The notes under the pieces were generated by a model. It had not been told where the DNA came from and did no database searches. It worked only from the letters and a program-made list of their open reading frames with translations. DNA of 64,000 bases, taken from positions 221,403,310-221,467,309 of the forward strand of contig NC_133661.1 in the NCBI RefSeq assembly GCF_037893015.1, in the 5' to 3' direction. Every line of letters starts with the position of its first letter. Position 1 is the first letter of the stretch. Both the position numbers and the translations under genes were made by a program. This document shows, piece after piece, positions 45,480-58,400 of the stretch. The DNA comes from Macrotis lagotis. Taxonomy: Eukaryota; Chordata; Mammalia; Peramelemorphia; Peramelidae.

Positions 45480-46190
45480 ACTTCTCAAATCAATTGACCC
45501 TCCTCACAACAGCAGCGTTTCTAAATTTTCAAAACCTTCATGGATCACCTTCTCCACCACTCTTTCATATTTCACTGGAAATATTGAGGGTATTCTCTAA
45601 GGCCTTCCTTTTCTCACTAGTTCCTCAATTCAATTCTCAGATGTCCTGTCATCTTCAATACTTTTTCATAATGCAGAGCCACCTATCTGAACAAGTGATC
45701 CATTTCATCTCATTTCCTCCTACAGATTTCTCCACTATCATCCCCACACGTTTTCAATGTCTTCCTATCAATTGACTGCTTCTCTACTACCCACAAAAGA
45801 AGACCCATCAAAGATCAAAACTTGGCTCTGTCTACTGCTAAGACTATACCTGAATAAAACTAATCTGAATAAAGATCTGAGTCTCCTCATCCACACCATG
45901 TTTCCTCCATCTTCAATAATCCCATATTTAATCCATCCATCATCACTATTCCCATTTCTCCTCCCTTTTGTGACTAAAGTTCTTAAGGACATAATTTATC
46001 ATTAGTCTTTAATTCCTTCCCACTATGTTCTTTTCAGTCTGTCCTTTGATTTCATTATTCAACTGAATCTACCCTCTTCAAAGTTACTCTTAATTGACCT
46101 GTTTTCCATCATCTTTCTTGACTTTTCCCATTCCTCCTATCTTTTCCCTAGGATTTTGTGATATTCCTCTTTTTCTCTTATCTGTCTGAT
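45480..46190 (+). mobile_element. L2-like LINE ORF2 relic
   Basis: 'cccttttgtgactaaagttctta', 'gatttcattattcaactgaatct' and 'accctcttcaaagttactctt' follow the L2/CR1-clade RT text in order. It is strongly decayed; the 93- and 82-codon ORFs are pieces of it or chance. Confidence 0.5.
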
Positions 46191-47140
46191 CTCAGCATGA
46201 GTGCCATTTAGTATTCTGATTATCATTATTCTTTAGAAGTTGGCTTGCCTCTAAGATAAGACTAGAAGTATACTAACCCAGCATATTTAGCAACTAAAGT
46301 CAGAGCTCTCAGCATTCAAGGATCTTGGAATAAAGATCAGAGGACAACTAATACATCTGATTCCTACACACATGACCACAGAAGTGACAACATTGGTGAC
46401 TAACATGTTTCCCTAAGGTTTTCTTGTTGGAGGACCCCAAGGATGCCAGAGGCCATCCCCAGTCTATGATGATCTGGAAAGGGGAATGGGGATCATAATG
46501 GGTCATCTTAGCCCAGGTGGAAGTAGGCAGAAGGACCCCTGAGTGGGTCACAGTTGTGGTGGTTAATCAAAGCAAGTATATCATGGGAATGAACATGAGT
46601 TCTTGGAAGTCAGTATTCATCTTGACTTTTCACAAACTATGCCAATTCCTTGTGAGTAGTACTGAAGAGCAAACTTTGTAGTCATTGAACAACCATGTGT
46701 ACCTAAAACTGAATATTAGCAGGTACCATGGAGGGAGGAGCAGATAGTGTAAATTATATTTCTTCTCTAATGTTCAACAGGCCTTGAATACTTTGTCAAA
46801 TTCCCTTACAAACTATCTATTAGGAAAGCAGATTGTCCCTGGTGATTGTTATTATGCCCATCAATGTAGCTACTCCTGATCTAATCAATGGAAATGAAGT
46901 TTAGTGAATGTATAGGATAATAAACCTTATTAATGTGATCCCCCCCTTTTTCTCAATAATTGAAACTAGTCAGAAGTATTTTGCTTTCATCTAAGTTGGG
47001 GTCCAGTATAGTATTCTATCTTGGTTGTCCTTCCTCGGGTCCACATGAACTGGTCCTCATACTGCCATCTTCTGGTGAGCATACTTTCCGCTGCACTTTT
47101 TATCAGTTCATGTAGATCTTTCCAAGTTTTATTAATTATA
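46191..47140. other. No gene or repeat recognised
   Basis: A somewhat GC-richer block lies at 46,370-46,560 ('cagaggccatccccagtcta'). No splice-bounded open segment was seen on either strand. Confidence 0.5.
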
Positions 47141-47148
47141 CTGTATTT

Positions 47149-47304
47149 TTTTTTAGGTTTTGTTTTTCCAAGGCAAATGGGGTTAATTGGCTTGCTCAAG
47201 GCCACACAGCTAGGTAATTATTAAGTGTCTGATGCCGGATTTGAACTCAGGTACTCCTGACTCCAGGGCCAGTGCTCTATCCACTGCGCAACCTAGCCAC
47301 CCCT
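47149..47304 (-). mobile_element. 150-bp tRNA-derived SINE, antisense
   Basis: 'ttttttttaggttttgtttt' to 'gcgcaacctagccacccc'. Variant 'ggcttgctcaaggccacac'. Confidence 0.9.
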
Positions 47305-47890
47305 ATTGTATGATTTCTTATGGAACAGTACCATTCCATTAGATACATTTACCACATTTTTGTAATCATTCCCTATTTGATGGGCATTCAGCTATTTTGT
47401 TTTTAGTTTATAGCTTTTATTAAAACTACAATTATAAATACTTTGTTGTATATGTGGATTGTCTCCTTGGGGTTTGTTATTATTATAAGATATCATGAGA
47501 TTACTAATATAAACTTAGTATACTGGAATCTCTGCTTATTAATATTTTATTACAGTATTTACATAATTACAACTTGCCTTCCAAAATAGTTGTATTGATG
47601 TACAACTCCTTCAACAATATACTGAGTCTATTTTTTCTACAACCTTTCTAGCACTGACTAATTCCATGCTTTATTATCTTGACCAATTTGCAGGGTCTGA
47701 GCTGAAATCCCATAGCTATTTGGATTTTCATTTCCCCTATTATTAGTTATGTGGATGGTACTTTCATATGATTATTCATAGTGTGGAATTCTTTTTCTGT
47801 TAATTTTTTGTTCATATGTTTTGATCATTTTCTATCAGGAAATGTCTTCTCTCAACTTTTCAAAGCTCATCACATTTTAGCATAGTGCTT
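47305..47890 (-). mobile_element. Old L1 LINE ORF2 3' part, antisense
   Basis: 'gatgggcattcagctatttt', 'ataaatactttgttgtatat' and 'tccttcaacaatatactgag' resemble the antisense 3' end of an old mammalian L1, more diverged than the other L1 pieces. Confidence 0.5.
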
Positions 47891-48768
47891 TCTTTTTTCT
47901 AATAATTCTTTTCCTAAGAGCAGGAAGGAAGAAACTTTAATAGAGAAACAATAGGTCAAGCACTAATAGGCCACACAGCAGCACCTCTGCAGGGCCACAA
48001 AGTTGAAGCCCTTTTCCCCCAAACCAAATTTATGTCATTTCTAGTATGATGAAATTGCAGATTAGACCTTTTAATACCTTTATATGGACATAGCTATGGG
48101 TTGGAAGACAACCTTAAGGCTTTTCTTCAACATATAATAGAAGAGAGAAATTATTTAGATTATCTATATAAACAAATTTTAGGAAACAAAATCACATTCT
48201 GTGCAATCATCAAGGTATCACTTCAGTGACAGATAATAACCTCAAAGAATTCATCCACAAAAATTTTACACCTAAAATACCTATTTAGGGAATGGATATC
48301 CAAATTTAATTATAATATTTTTCAAAAATGCTAAATTTATTTATTATTCTTACCACTATCTTAATATTTTGTCTTATCATATCAAGACTACTTAATAAAA
48401 CATGTATTCTAATTTTAAGAGAAATAATCAAATTAGAATGTTAAGATTTGATTAATTCAACATGATAAAGAAAAATGAAATGCAATCATATTGACTAATT
48501 TAAAAAATTAATGTTTATGATGTATATATATAATGTATTTATATATAATGTATATATCACCTCAAAATAAGAAGGGGAACATGGAAGGGGATCATCATCA
48601 ATTAAAAGATGTAAATTTTACTCATTAAAATTTACTCATTAAAATAAGAAGAAAAACACTAAAAATAATTTTATTTATATCAATAAAATTAAATGGTCTG
48701 AGTTCTGAATTTTTAAAAGACTGCATTGAGAAATAAAACCCATCAAAATATTCCTTTTTAGAAAAATG
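47891..48768. other. No gene recognised downstream of CATSPERB
   Basis: This is AT-rich sequence with (TA)n at about 48,520-48,555. The transcript probably ends near its right edge. Confidence 0.5.
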
Positions 48769-48774
48769 TTTATT
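48769..48774 (-). terminator. CATSPERB: Candidate CATSPERB polyadenylation signal
   Basis: The complement reads AATAAA about 325 nt after the stop codon. A second AATAAA lies at 48,823-48,828. Either could set the 3' end; the sequence does not decide. Confidence 0.45.
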
Positions 48775-49098
48775 GCAAAAAAGAAACGGTAATGATATTT
48801 AATATTGGGTGATTCAATTTCTTTTATTCAAAAAGAAAAACATGTCAGTGAATAATGGGAAAGAAAAATAACAGCAAATATGTAACATTCTTCAAAAACA
48901 GCAAATATTTAAAGGATGCTTAGAAAAATTGAAATCTAAAAATAAATATTAATTTCAAATTACTATCATTTAGTTTGAACATTTAACCCATGAAATCTTG
49001 TTCTAGGAATTATTGAAAAAATTAAAGAACAGCAAGTGGGAAAAAATATCGCACTGGTTTTCATGTGGTTCTTCATTTGTGTCATATAATTATATTCT

Positions 49099-49296
49099 CT
49101 AATCACCTATTTCAAAAGAGGAAGTTGATTCCTTTACTTCCTTCTTTCTAAACAGATGTTTAAATAATGTCCAGAAGTGAACATCAAATAATTCCACCAT
49201 AAATACTGCAAGAATTATTCCTCCTAAAATTACAGCTGTTATAGAGGCAATGAGGAATCGTCCTGGAAATGAATATGGTGCATTATCAACATAAAT
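49099..49296 (-). CDS. CATSPERB: CATSPERB terminal coding exon (TM helix and tail)
   Basis: The acceptor 'tgtttcag' precedes ATTTATGTTGAT. It encodes 65 residues: the end of the ectodomain, the hydrophobic helix starting 'FLIASITAVILGGIILAVF', and a short basic cytoplasmic tail ('LFKHLFRKKEVKESTSS'), then TAG at 49,101-49,099. The helix is the only membrane segment in the six exons. Confidence 0.9.
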   Translation of the reverse strand: MYVDNAPYSFPGRFLIASITAVILGGIILAVFMVELFDVHFWTLFKHLFRKKEVKESTSSFEIGD

Positions 49297-52200
49297 CTGA
49301 AACAGAAAAAAAACAGCACTTTATAGCCCTAGTTTTACTTATAAAAGTCAGTGAGATACTCTGAGGTTCTCTTACTTGATGAAGAAATAGGAGTTTATAT
49401 TTATATAATCTTGTCCTTTTCATAACAATCTTTACAGTCTTTATATTTGAGTATCTCAATAGCCTCATGTAATAAAGAGTCTAAAGTCCCTGAAGCTATA
49501 GTTCTACATGAAATGCGGATAAATTAAAATTCTATTATCTGAGATTTTTGGCCTGGATGACGGTACCTCCTAGAAACTATAGATCAGTAGAGAGAAGTAT
49601 ACATTTCTTAGGATTGCTCTCCAGTTACCAGAAAATACTATTACCTATTGTGTGTGGGGAGGGGATTGAACAGGGTATTTGCAATCAATTATCCTCCCAA
49701 CCCAGTTCATGCAATCACAGAATATAAAGGGAGAGGTAACAGAGGTGAATTATTAAAGTCTTAAATGAAATGTAAGAGTTCCTACTTTGTTTATCATTCT
49801 CCAAGGATGGTCTCTGATCACATTTAAAAGAATTGTAAAGCGCCTAACCAAGAGTTATATTTCTGGTGAATTTTTGTACATTTTCTTCCATGTTTGTACT
49901 TCCTTTGATAAGGTATTGACTTATTTCATAATTCTCTTACATCACATTCATCTCTTTCCTTCTCTTACATCACTTTCATTTCTTTACCCAATTTTTCTTC
50001 TATCTCTTCTATTTGATTTTTTATAACTCCTTTTTGAGTTCTTCCAGAAATTCTTTTGGGGCTTGACCTCAATTTATATTTTCCTTTGAGACTTCATTTG
50101 TTTTGACATTGTTGTCCTCTTTTGAGTTTGTATTTGATCTTTCCTGTCATCATAGTAACTTTCTAAGGTCAGATTCTTTTTTGTTGTTGGTTGGTTGTTT
50201 ATTTTGATCATTTTTCAGTCCTTTTTTTATTTCTAAGTTTAGCCCTGCTTTGGTAGGAGGCACTGTATGAGCTTTTGGGTTTTTTTTGTGCTGTTATTTT
50301 CAGAGCTAAATCTATGGAATTACTAAGTTTTCACTTCTCTTAAAGTAGTATGTCACTACTCTCTTGGTCTGTGCTCTGGTTTGTGAGCAACATAAGATAT
50401 GACCATGATGCCAGCTCCCCTGTAGCTACATAGGAGCATGCTAGTGCTCCTTCTCACCCTGGAACTGGATCTATGAACTGTATACAGCTATGAGAATTGC
50501 AACAGAGTGCTGTACCTAGTGCAAGAAAAATATCCCTGAAAATCACCTGTTTTATTAATAATAATTATTACATTTTAATGACCCCCTTAATTTCTGAGAC
50601 TGAGAACTAGATCAGTCCCAAAGTCTATACTAGTATTCTGGGGTTTGGAGACTAAGTCCTACTGGAGGGTAGTGGCAGGTACAGGACCTTGCTCCTGAGT
50701 AGCTGGGTCATAGTCTACTGTTGACTTGCCAAGCTGCCCATTCTTTAGATATAGCCCCATTTTCACCTCAGTGAAACAGACCTTTCCTGTCAACTTTCAA
50801 AGTCCTGGATTGAGAAATTGTTTCACCCCATTCTTTGCTGCCTCTCCAGAAGTCATGCTTAGATGTAATTTTAAAGTTGTTTGGAGAGAGACTTGAAAGA
50901 GTGTAGGAGAGTTCCTGCCTTACTCTGCCATTTTGACTCTGTTTACCAAAATATCATCTCTAAACTTTAATGTAGGCAAAGTGCAGCTCTGGTGACTATG
51001 ACTTCTGGAGGAAGAAGTGGAATTTTATCTACTCTTTCTTCCCACATTGTCCATAATCATCTAACTTGTCCAGAATGAACATCAAAAAGAAGTATGTTTC
51101 AGAATCAAAGGAGACAATTCTGAGGAGCATAAACTGTATGAGTTGAGGAGAGTCAACCCTGGCCACTGAGAGCAAAACTTTAGAGAGAAACAGGTCCAGA
51201 TAATTCAGTTCAATGTTCCTTCCCAAAAAAGGCACTCCAACCAAGGTGAAGCATTATGAAGACATCATCATGAAAAAGAAAGTTCATGGAACTCAATTGT
51301 GTCAGAAGTATGAGTTTCCTGGGACATGAGTATTCATCAAAGTACCTCTAAGCTATAGGTATGCCTTCTTCTCATTGACACTTTGCTTATTTTGAGTAGA
51401 GTATTCCCCAGGCTGATGGAAGGAATTTTCTCTTCAAATTATGTCACTTGATTAAAAAAAATGCCTTTGATTTGAGCTAATTGTGTCTATTGAATTATTG
51501 TTAATGTTAAATGTCAGTAGTAATATACTTTAACTCTTTAAGTTTAACTCAGGGTTAAAGGTTCAGCCCAAAGGAGGTAATATAAATTGCATAAGATGAG
51601 ATTAAATGTGCTTTTTTGGACTTCTTCCTTATGTTTTGAATTCTGGACTGACTAGTAAAAAGCCACTGAGAATAGTGATGAATGGAGAATAAGTGGATAC
51701 TGACTGCAGAGTGCTTCAGGGACTATCTTAAAAGAAGTTGGAGAGCTTTGCCTATTTTCACTTGTAATCAATGTACATTAAAGCTATAACTGATAAACAA
51801 CTCCCCATAGGGCTTCAATTAGTCCACAGATTCAGTTAAGTCTTATGAGAAATTATTTAAATGGTAGCCTAACAATAGTAGTTAAAAAGCTTTAAAAAAA
51901 AAAAAAAAAAGCTGGGACATCCTCTGAAACAAAAAACAGAGAAACCAAGAAGAGAATGATTACAAACTTAGTACTGAGACACAAAAGTAGATTCTGGATG
52001 TAGTCAAGTCATCTCAAAACCTTCAATTGTGAGGTCTTTTTTTTTCCCCCTGAAAAGTAGCATGATGAGAATGGATGGGTCATTCTGCTGCCAGTTAAGC
52101 CTGGCTCCGTTCAGTGATAACATCACCTTTGGAAGGGAAGCTCATTTGGAGTTTGTTGCTCACTTAGGGCAATAGTCTGCTCTGCCACCTCTAGTCCCAG

Positions 52201-52380
52201 TCTTAAATGTCATGACACTACTTTGCTTTTTTGGTCTTTTATATTCTTCAGAGGGGGCAGCTATGTGGTAGGGTGGATAGTGCAACAGCCCTGCAGGCAG
52301 GAGGACCTGCAGGCAAATGACCTTGGGCAAATCACTCAACCGTATTGCATTGCAAAAAAAAATACATTTTATATATATAT

Positions 52381-52434
<54 letters not shown>

Positions 52435-55400
52435 TGGTCCAAGTTCATTTCTCTCTGTATACACTGTTTTATTTCCCAGATTTCTGCATATTATTTTGCA
52501 GAAGAGTGACTAGGGATGAAGGTACTAAGGTACTTGCCCCAAGGCAAGTTTAAGTGTCTTTGTTGGCCTTATTCTATGCAATTTAGTTATTCAGTGCATC
52601 AGAAGCCTGAAGAAATCTAAGTTTAAACTATAAGAGGACATATCAAAGTTCACTTGGGGAAGGGAAACTGATAGTTGAGAGAAAAACAGGTAGCCACAGC
52701 AGGAATATAAAATTTAAAAAGTTTAGTTTTGAAATTGGAAGGAATGGATGACGCTAACATTATATAGTTATACAACCACAGGCAGGTGATTTTATTTGAG
52801 TCTATTTTCTAATCTATAAATTTTCTTTTTCTTTTTTCTTTTGGTTTTTGCAAGGCAATGGGGTTAAGTGACTTGCCCAAGTCACACAGCTAAGTAATTA
52901 TTAAGTGTCTGAGGTCAGATTTGAACTCAAGTAAACCTGACTCCAGGGCCAGTGTTCTATCCACTGTGCCACCTAGCTGCTCCTACTCTATTTATAGAAT
53001 TTTTATAGAAAAATTTAGAAAGTTATTAAAACTTAAAATTAGTTTCATTATCATATAAGAACATGGTATAGGTATGGGATGTCCCAAAAGTATTAATCTA
53101 TTTGAAATATACTGGGCTTACCTGGCCATTAAAGCTTAAAATTGCACTAAGACTTTTGGGGCACATTGTATCTATATCATCTTCTTTTAATAGTTATGTT
53201 ATAAACCTTAAAGTTCTATAAATATTAGATCTTGTTTATCAATTGTAATAGCAATTAGGCAAACTGTCCAATATTATAACTATACATAGGAACTGCCCAT
53301 TTATTCATATCCACAATGCCATCCAACAGGATGGACCATTACTCTCCAAAACCTTAAACATTTTTTTATATTCACAATTCTTTCCCATACCCCATTCAGA
53401 CTATTCAGCAGAGTATGCCAATGTATTTTCTCTCCAATCTCTTAGATTTACTTCAATCTTTTTAATTGCCTTAGTCAAGAATTTTCATTTATTCTCATTA
53501 AATTTATTTAATTTTCAGTCCCATTTAGATCCAGAACCTATACCATACCTGAAACTCAGTAATTAATTTACAAAAGGTGACTCCAGGAATAACTGTCACT
53601 CTGAAATGATATAATTCAGAACCCTGTAGGAAAACAACATAAAATAATTAGCAGAGAGTAGCAGTATGAAGCATTGTGAGGGAGTCAATTATTAGGAATA
53701 TGTGTGGTATAATATGATTATTTCTAATATCCTTAAGTATAAAGGGAGAAACTATATAGTATATATAGTTATATAGTTATATAGTAAGTTATATAGTAAG
53801 GCAGAGGTTATATATGGAAGGTTTCAGGAGCTAGTTCTTTTTTTAAATTAAGCAATTAGTAGCTAGAAAACATAATGTGTTTTGGTCTGGAAGAATAGCT
53901 AGTATAAGAGCATTGTCCCCCCCCCCAAAAAAAAAAAGAGCAATGTCCCACTTGCCTCACCTCTATTAATGTCATTTCCAAGAAGTTCTGTGCCCTCTTT
54001 AACTCTTGGAGTTACAGAATCATTCAAAGGTGCAAACAATATATAATTCCTAGAAACCTCAATGAATCAATCAATGAAAAGTATCAAGTAGGAACTATTT
54101 GGATTAAAGCAGGAAAGGTCCCATAGGAAAAATCGTGAAACTTGGATAAAATAGTAATCTAGTTTAGATGGTTATGTGCGACCATAGTAATTCATTTTAA
54201 AGTTCTCGCATCCCAAGTCTTCTCACGTGAAAAACAGAAAAAATTACAAATTTCCCAGGTTTGTTGTCAATGTAAAAAAATAGATATTTGTAAATTACTT
54301 TTCAAGTTGTAGAATATTCATACATTTTAGCCATTATTACTTATTTACATTTGAATTTTCCATTTGCATAGCAGTGTTCCTGGAACAGAATTGGTTAATA
54401 ATAGTGTCTACATCAGGGTCCACAAACAAACTTGAAACACTGAGGAAAAGCATCTTTAGGATAATAAAAGAACACTGATCCTTGGAACTCAATAGAGAGC
54501 TATGCACACCAAAAGAAAACTTCTTTACAACTCTACAAAAGGAGAAAATGACTTCCAGGAACCAAGGATTTTTTTTCCTAATGCATTCTAAGCTTGAGTC
54601 CACATTCCACAGAATTCTATGTATACAGTTGAGAGAACGTGGCCGAAGATATTGAATAGGTGTTTTTTCTCTAACTGACCTTAATGTTTGTAAACTCCTC
54701 TAAGTCTGAATAATGTATAAATATTGGGAGAAATACACCAGTGAGGGGCTATTAGAAAATCTCATTGCAACATTTCAGGGTCATCCATAGGATTCTAAGG
54801 AGAAAAGTAGTCAGATGTCCTCAGGTAACCTGGTCCTCCAATGAAAATAGGAGTTGGGGAAATTAGTCCTTATTTACACTAGAACTGACAGGAAGGTAAG
54901 AGAACATCATTTTTAGTCCCCCTTTTCTAGTCCTAAGAAGAGTCAAAGAAATTATCTTTTCAAAATAGTTAGCCTACTATAGAGCAAGATGGAGACAGAG
55001 ATGCAGGATTTGGGAAGTGACTAATGACTAAGTTCCCAAAATTTCCTGGATACAAGGGGATGGGAGATCTTATCCTTTAGCTAAGACAAATTACCTCAAG
55101 TTCCCAGGTGCCCTTGAGTTTGAAATTTAGAAGCAAACCTGGTTAAGTGTATATAAATTAAGTCATCCTGTTGCTGTCAATAAATAATTCTTTAACTTCT
55201 TATAATTAATTTCCCTCAATCAAGCCAGAGGAAATAAAGATGTTCTATTTTCATTCATTGATCTTATTTTTCCTGGCTATGTTGTCTAAAAAGCCTGTAA
55301 CTGATTTCTACTCCAGGCATATTTCCTTCTACAAACTGAACTCACACTTCACTTGCAAGTTGAATATCCCCAAGTTCAGTAGCTACCTTAGGTTCTATAC

Positions 55401-58400
55401 TTTGGTTTGTATTTTCAATATTCTAGTTACAAGCCCTCACTAACAAATTTTTCATTAAAAAGCATTAATTCTTATCAAATGCATTTATTAAGAAGACATG
55501 ATAAAAATTGTAGCTATAAAACATTTCTCCATAATTTGAAATACACTGTCACACAAAGTTCATGAGTAAACATACACTGAGGGAACTGGCCTGGAAGTTC
55601 TTTCATCCTAATAAACTTTCTGCAATCCAAATCTTGTTTGCTGAAACTCTCTCTTAAATCCATGATTGGTTCTCTTCTTTGTTTCCAGACATGTTATTCC
55701 TTGAGACTGCTTCTGGTCTTGAATAATTACTTTGTATTTTTGTCAGACTAGATAGTATGCCCCTTATCTCACAATGTTCTCCAAAATTCCTTGAACTCTC
55801 AAACTATTTCTTAAATTTCTAAATGCATAGTCTCTTTCTTGGTGAGTTTTATTTTGCTGGATTCCATGACTGTTGTGGGGAAATATCCCTCCCCACATAT
55901 ACACAGACAGAGCACACATGGTGCCAGATCATAATTAAATCTAGGTCTTAAACATGAAAGGCTCTAATGGACTATTTTTGCCCTTCAGAAAGGCATTCAC
56001 AATATTATTCAAATGAAGTCATCATTTTGACATTGTTTTTTACTCTCCATCACTCTAGAGCCTACCTTTCTATAAGCTCTCATTCTATGTCATTCTTGTT
56101 CATATATAAGCATGAGTCATCGATATAAAATCTCTACAATAAGTTGATGACTCTTTCCTCTAGGACTTTTAAAATTTTGTAGAAAATCAGTTTAATCACT
56201 GAACTGTTCAGATCTCACTTTCAGTACAAAACCAGTTCCCGCCCTTTCAAGGGCCCTTTCTAGCATTCACATGAAGATGATATTTATTTCACTTTTTTTA
56301 CTCATGTCAGGGTGACCCCCCCAACAACAAAAAAAGTAAAAAAGTGTATTCTTCTATAGGCAGAAAATGATGCATTCTAATACACTTGGAATACTCTTTT
56401 CACTCATCAAAATATTTTTCAGACTCTAATCCTCTTCAGAAGCAGGTTAATTTGATGGATAGATGGTATGAACTTTTCTCCCATTTTAAAAAAGTAAGAA
56501 AATAAAATACGCAAAACAATATGAACTTACAGATATGCTCAGATTGAGATCCTTTGGATTAAACACAGTATGAGGATGGACGATTTCTAAGTACTCTTTC
56601 ATTTTTTTAATATCATCTGTTACACTTTGTCCTACAAAATGATCAAGATATTTCTCAGGCATGCATGATTTCCCAACAAAAAAATGTTTTTATCCATGAT
56701 GGTTAACATCTATAGGAACTCATGGTTACATAACCTTTTAATGTTTACAAAACATTTAATTATTCTCATTTTATAAATGAGGAATTAAGGCCAAGAAAAG
56801 TGAAATTATTTGCTTTAAATCATTCTGATAATGAAATTAATTCAGTGTTATACATTGGATATACTGTGAGTACAATTATACTCTGGAACTGGCCTGGGAA
56901 CATGATCACATAGATAATTCTTCCATGAAAAAAAAGTGTATCAAGTTCCAAATAATGTCTTATGAATTATCGCTTAAATTTACAACTTTCCTTTTCTATT
57001 AATACTGATTAAGGTAACATCGTCAAAACTTTGAATCTGCAAAAAAGTCCAACATAGAATATTGAACAGCTATTTTAGACTGTGCTAAAACCTTTGAACT
57101 TATCAGGCCTTATTCTAATACTTGTTCTGATAGCCTTTTTAATATGTATAAGACACTCCACTACATAAAGTACTAAGCCAAAGGTGCTAAATGAATAATA
57201 ATCTTTTCACTATATTCATAGACTCTTGAATCTGCTTCAGGGGAGCTGAATTACATTAGAAATCCAGAGCATTTACAATTTTCCCACCTCTGTTTAATGG
57301 AGATATCCTTAACTGGGAAGCTAGGTAGAGCAGTGGATAGAGCACTGGTCCCGAAGTCAGGAGGACCTGAATTCAAATTTGGTCTCAGACACAAAATAAT
57401 TGCCTAGCTGTGTGGCCTTGGGCAAGTCACTTAAGCCCATTGCCTTGTAAAAACTAAAAAAAAAAAAAAAAACTATCCTTAACTAATGACAATGCTCAAC
57501 ATTCCCAAATTGTAAATATAGATGTAAAAGTAATAAGTAATACCTAAATTTCACATATATCAACATCCAGGAAAGAATAGGAGCATTTCTACACATATTA
57601 TATATAACACTTCAAATCTTTAGATCACCAGTGTTTACATAAATTTAGAATATCACAGCATCCCTTCCATTTATAGCTCTCCTAAAATTCAGTTAGTTAT
57701 ACAAAATTTCCTGTATTAACCTTCTTTTGGATTTGTAAAACTTGTGTCATTATTTCCTATATTTTTTCAACAAAAATATGGGATTTGCTGATTTTATCAT
57801 TCATTTGGAAAAAACACTCTCTGCTAAATGTAGAAAATGAAATAATTGACTGATCAAGAGAGAAATTGATTAAGTCTACAGATTTTAAAACTCCTAAAAC
57901 TTAGCTGAAAAATTCCAAATTACTGCAGTGAGTATTCCTAGTTGAACAAGAAAATGAGACCTAAAAAGAAGGGTTAACAACATAATTGGAATAACAGTAA
58001 CTCATAAAGTTGTGGTTTTAAAGATCACAGACCTAAAAGGAACCTTAGAGATAAATCTGTTCAGCATGTTCACTTAATGGGTGAGGAACCTGAGTTTCAG
58101 AACTGGAAATGTCTCAGAAATAAGTTAATACATGTAAATTTCTCTTAAAAATTTATAAGAGGAGACAGCTAGGTGGTACAGTGGATAAAGCACAGGTCCT
58201 GAAATCAGGACCTGAGTTCAAATCCGACCTCAGACACTTAATTGCCTAGCTGTGTGACCTTGGGCAAGTCACTCTTCACCCCATTGCTTTACATAAATTT
58301 TTTTTTAATTTCTGAGAGTATAAGATTTTATAATTCTCTCTGACATAGTTTAACTTATCTTAGAATTGTTATTTTTGCCCTTATACATTGGCCAGTACCA

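Noticed and set aside
1..49000. Exons of PPP4R3A, expected downstream of CATSPERB by human synteny
   Set aside because: No segment with recognisable PPP4R3A wording was found on the - strand; it probably lies beyond the left edge.
52160..52553. ORFs with Cys-Val and His-Thr runs
   Set aside because: They are produced by the (CA)n repeat and the SINE tail.
55100..55900. Possible old LTRs in a CATSPERB intron (TATA and AATAAA-like spacing)
   Set aside because: No TG...CA ends, partner copy or target duplication could be defined.
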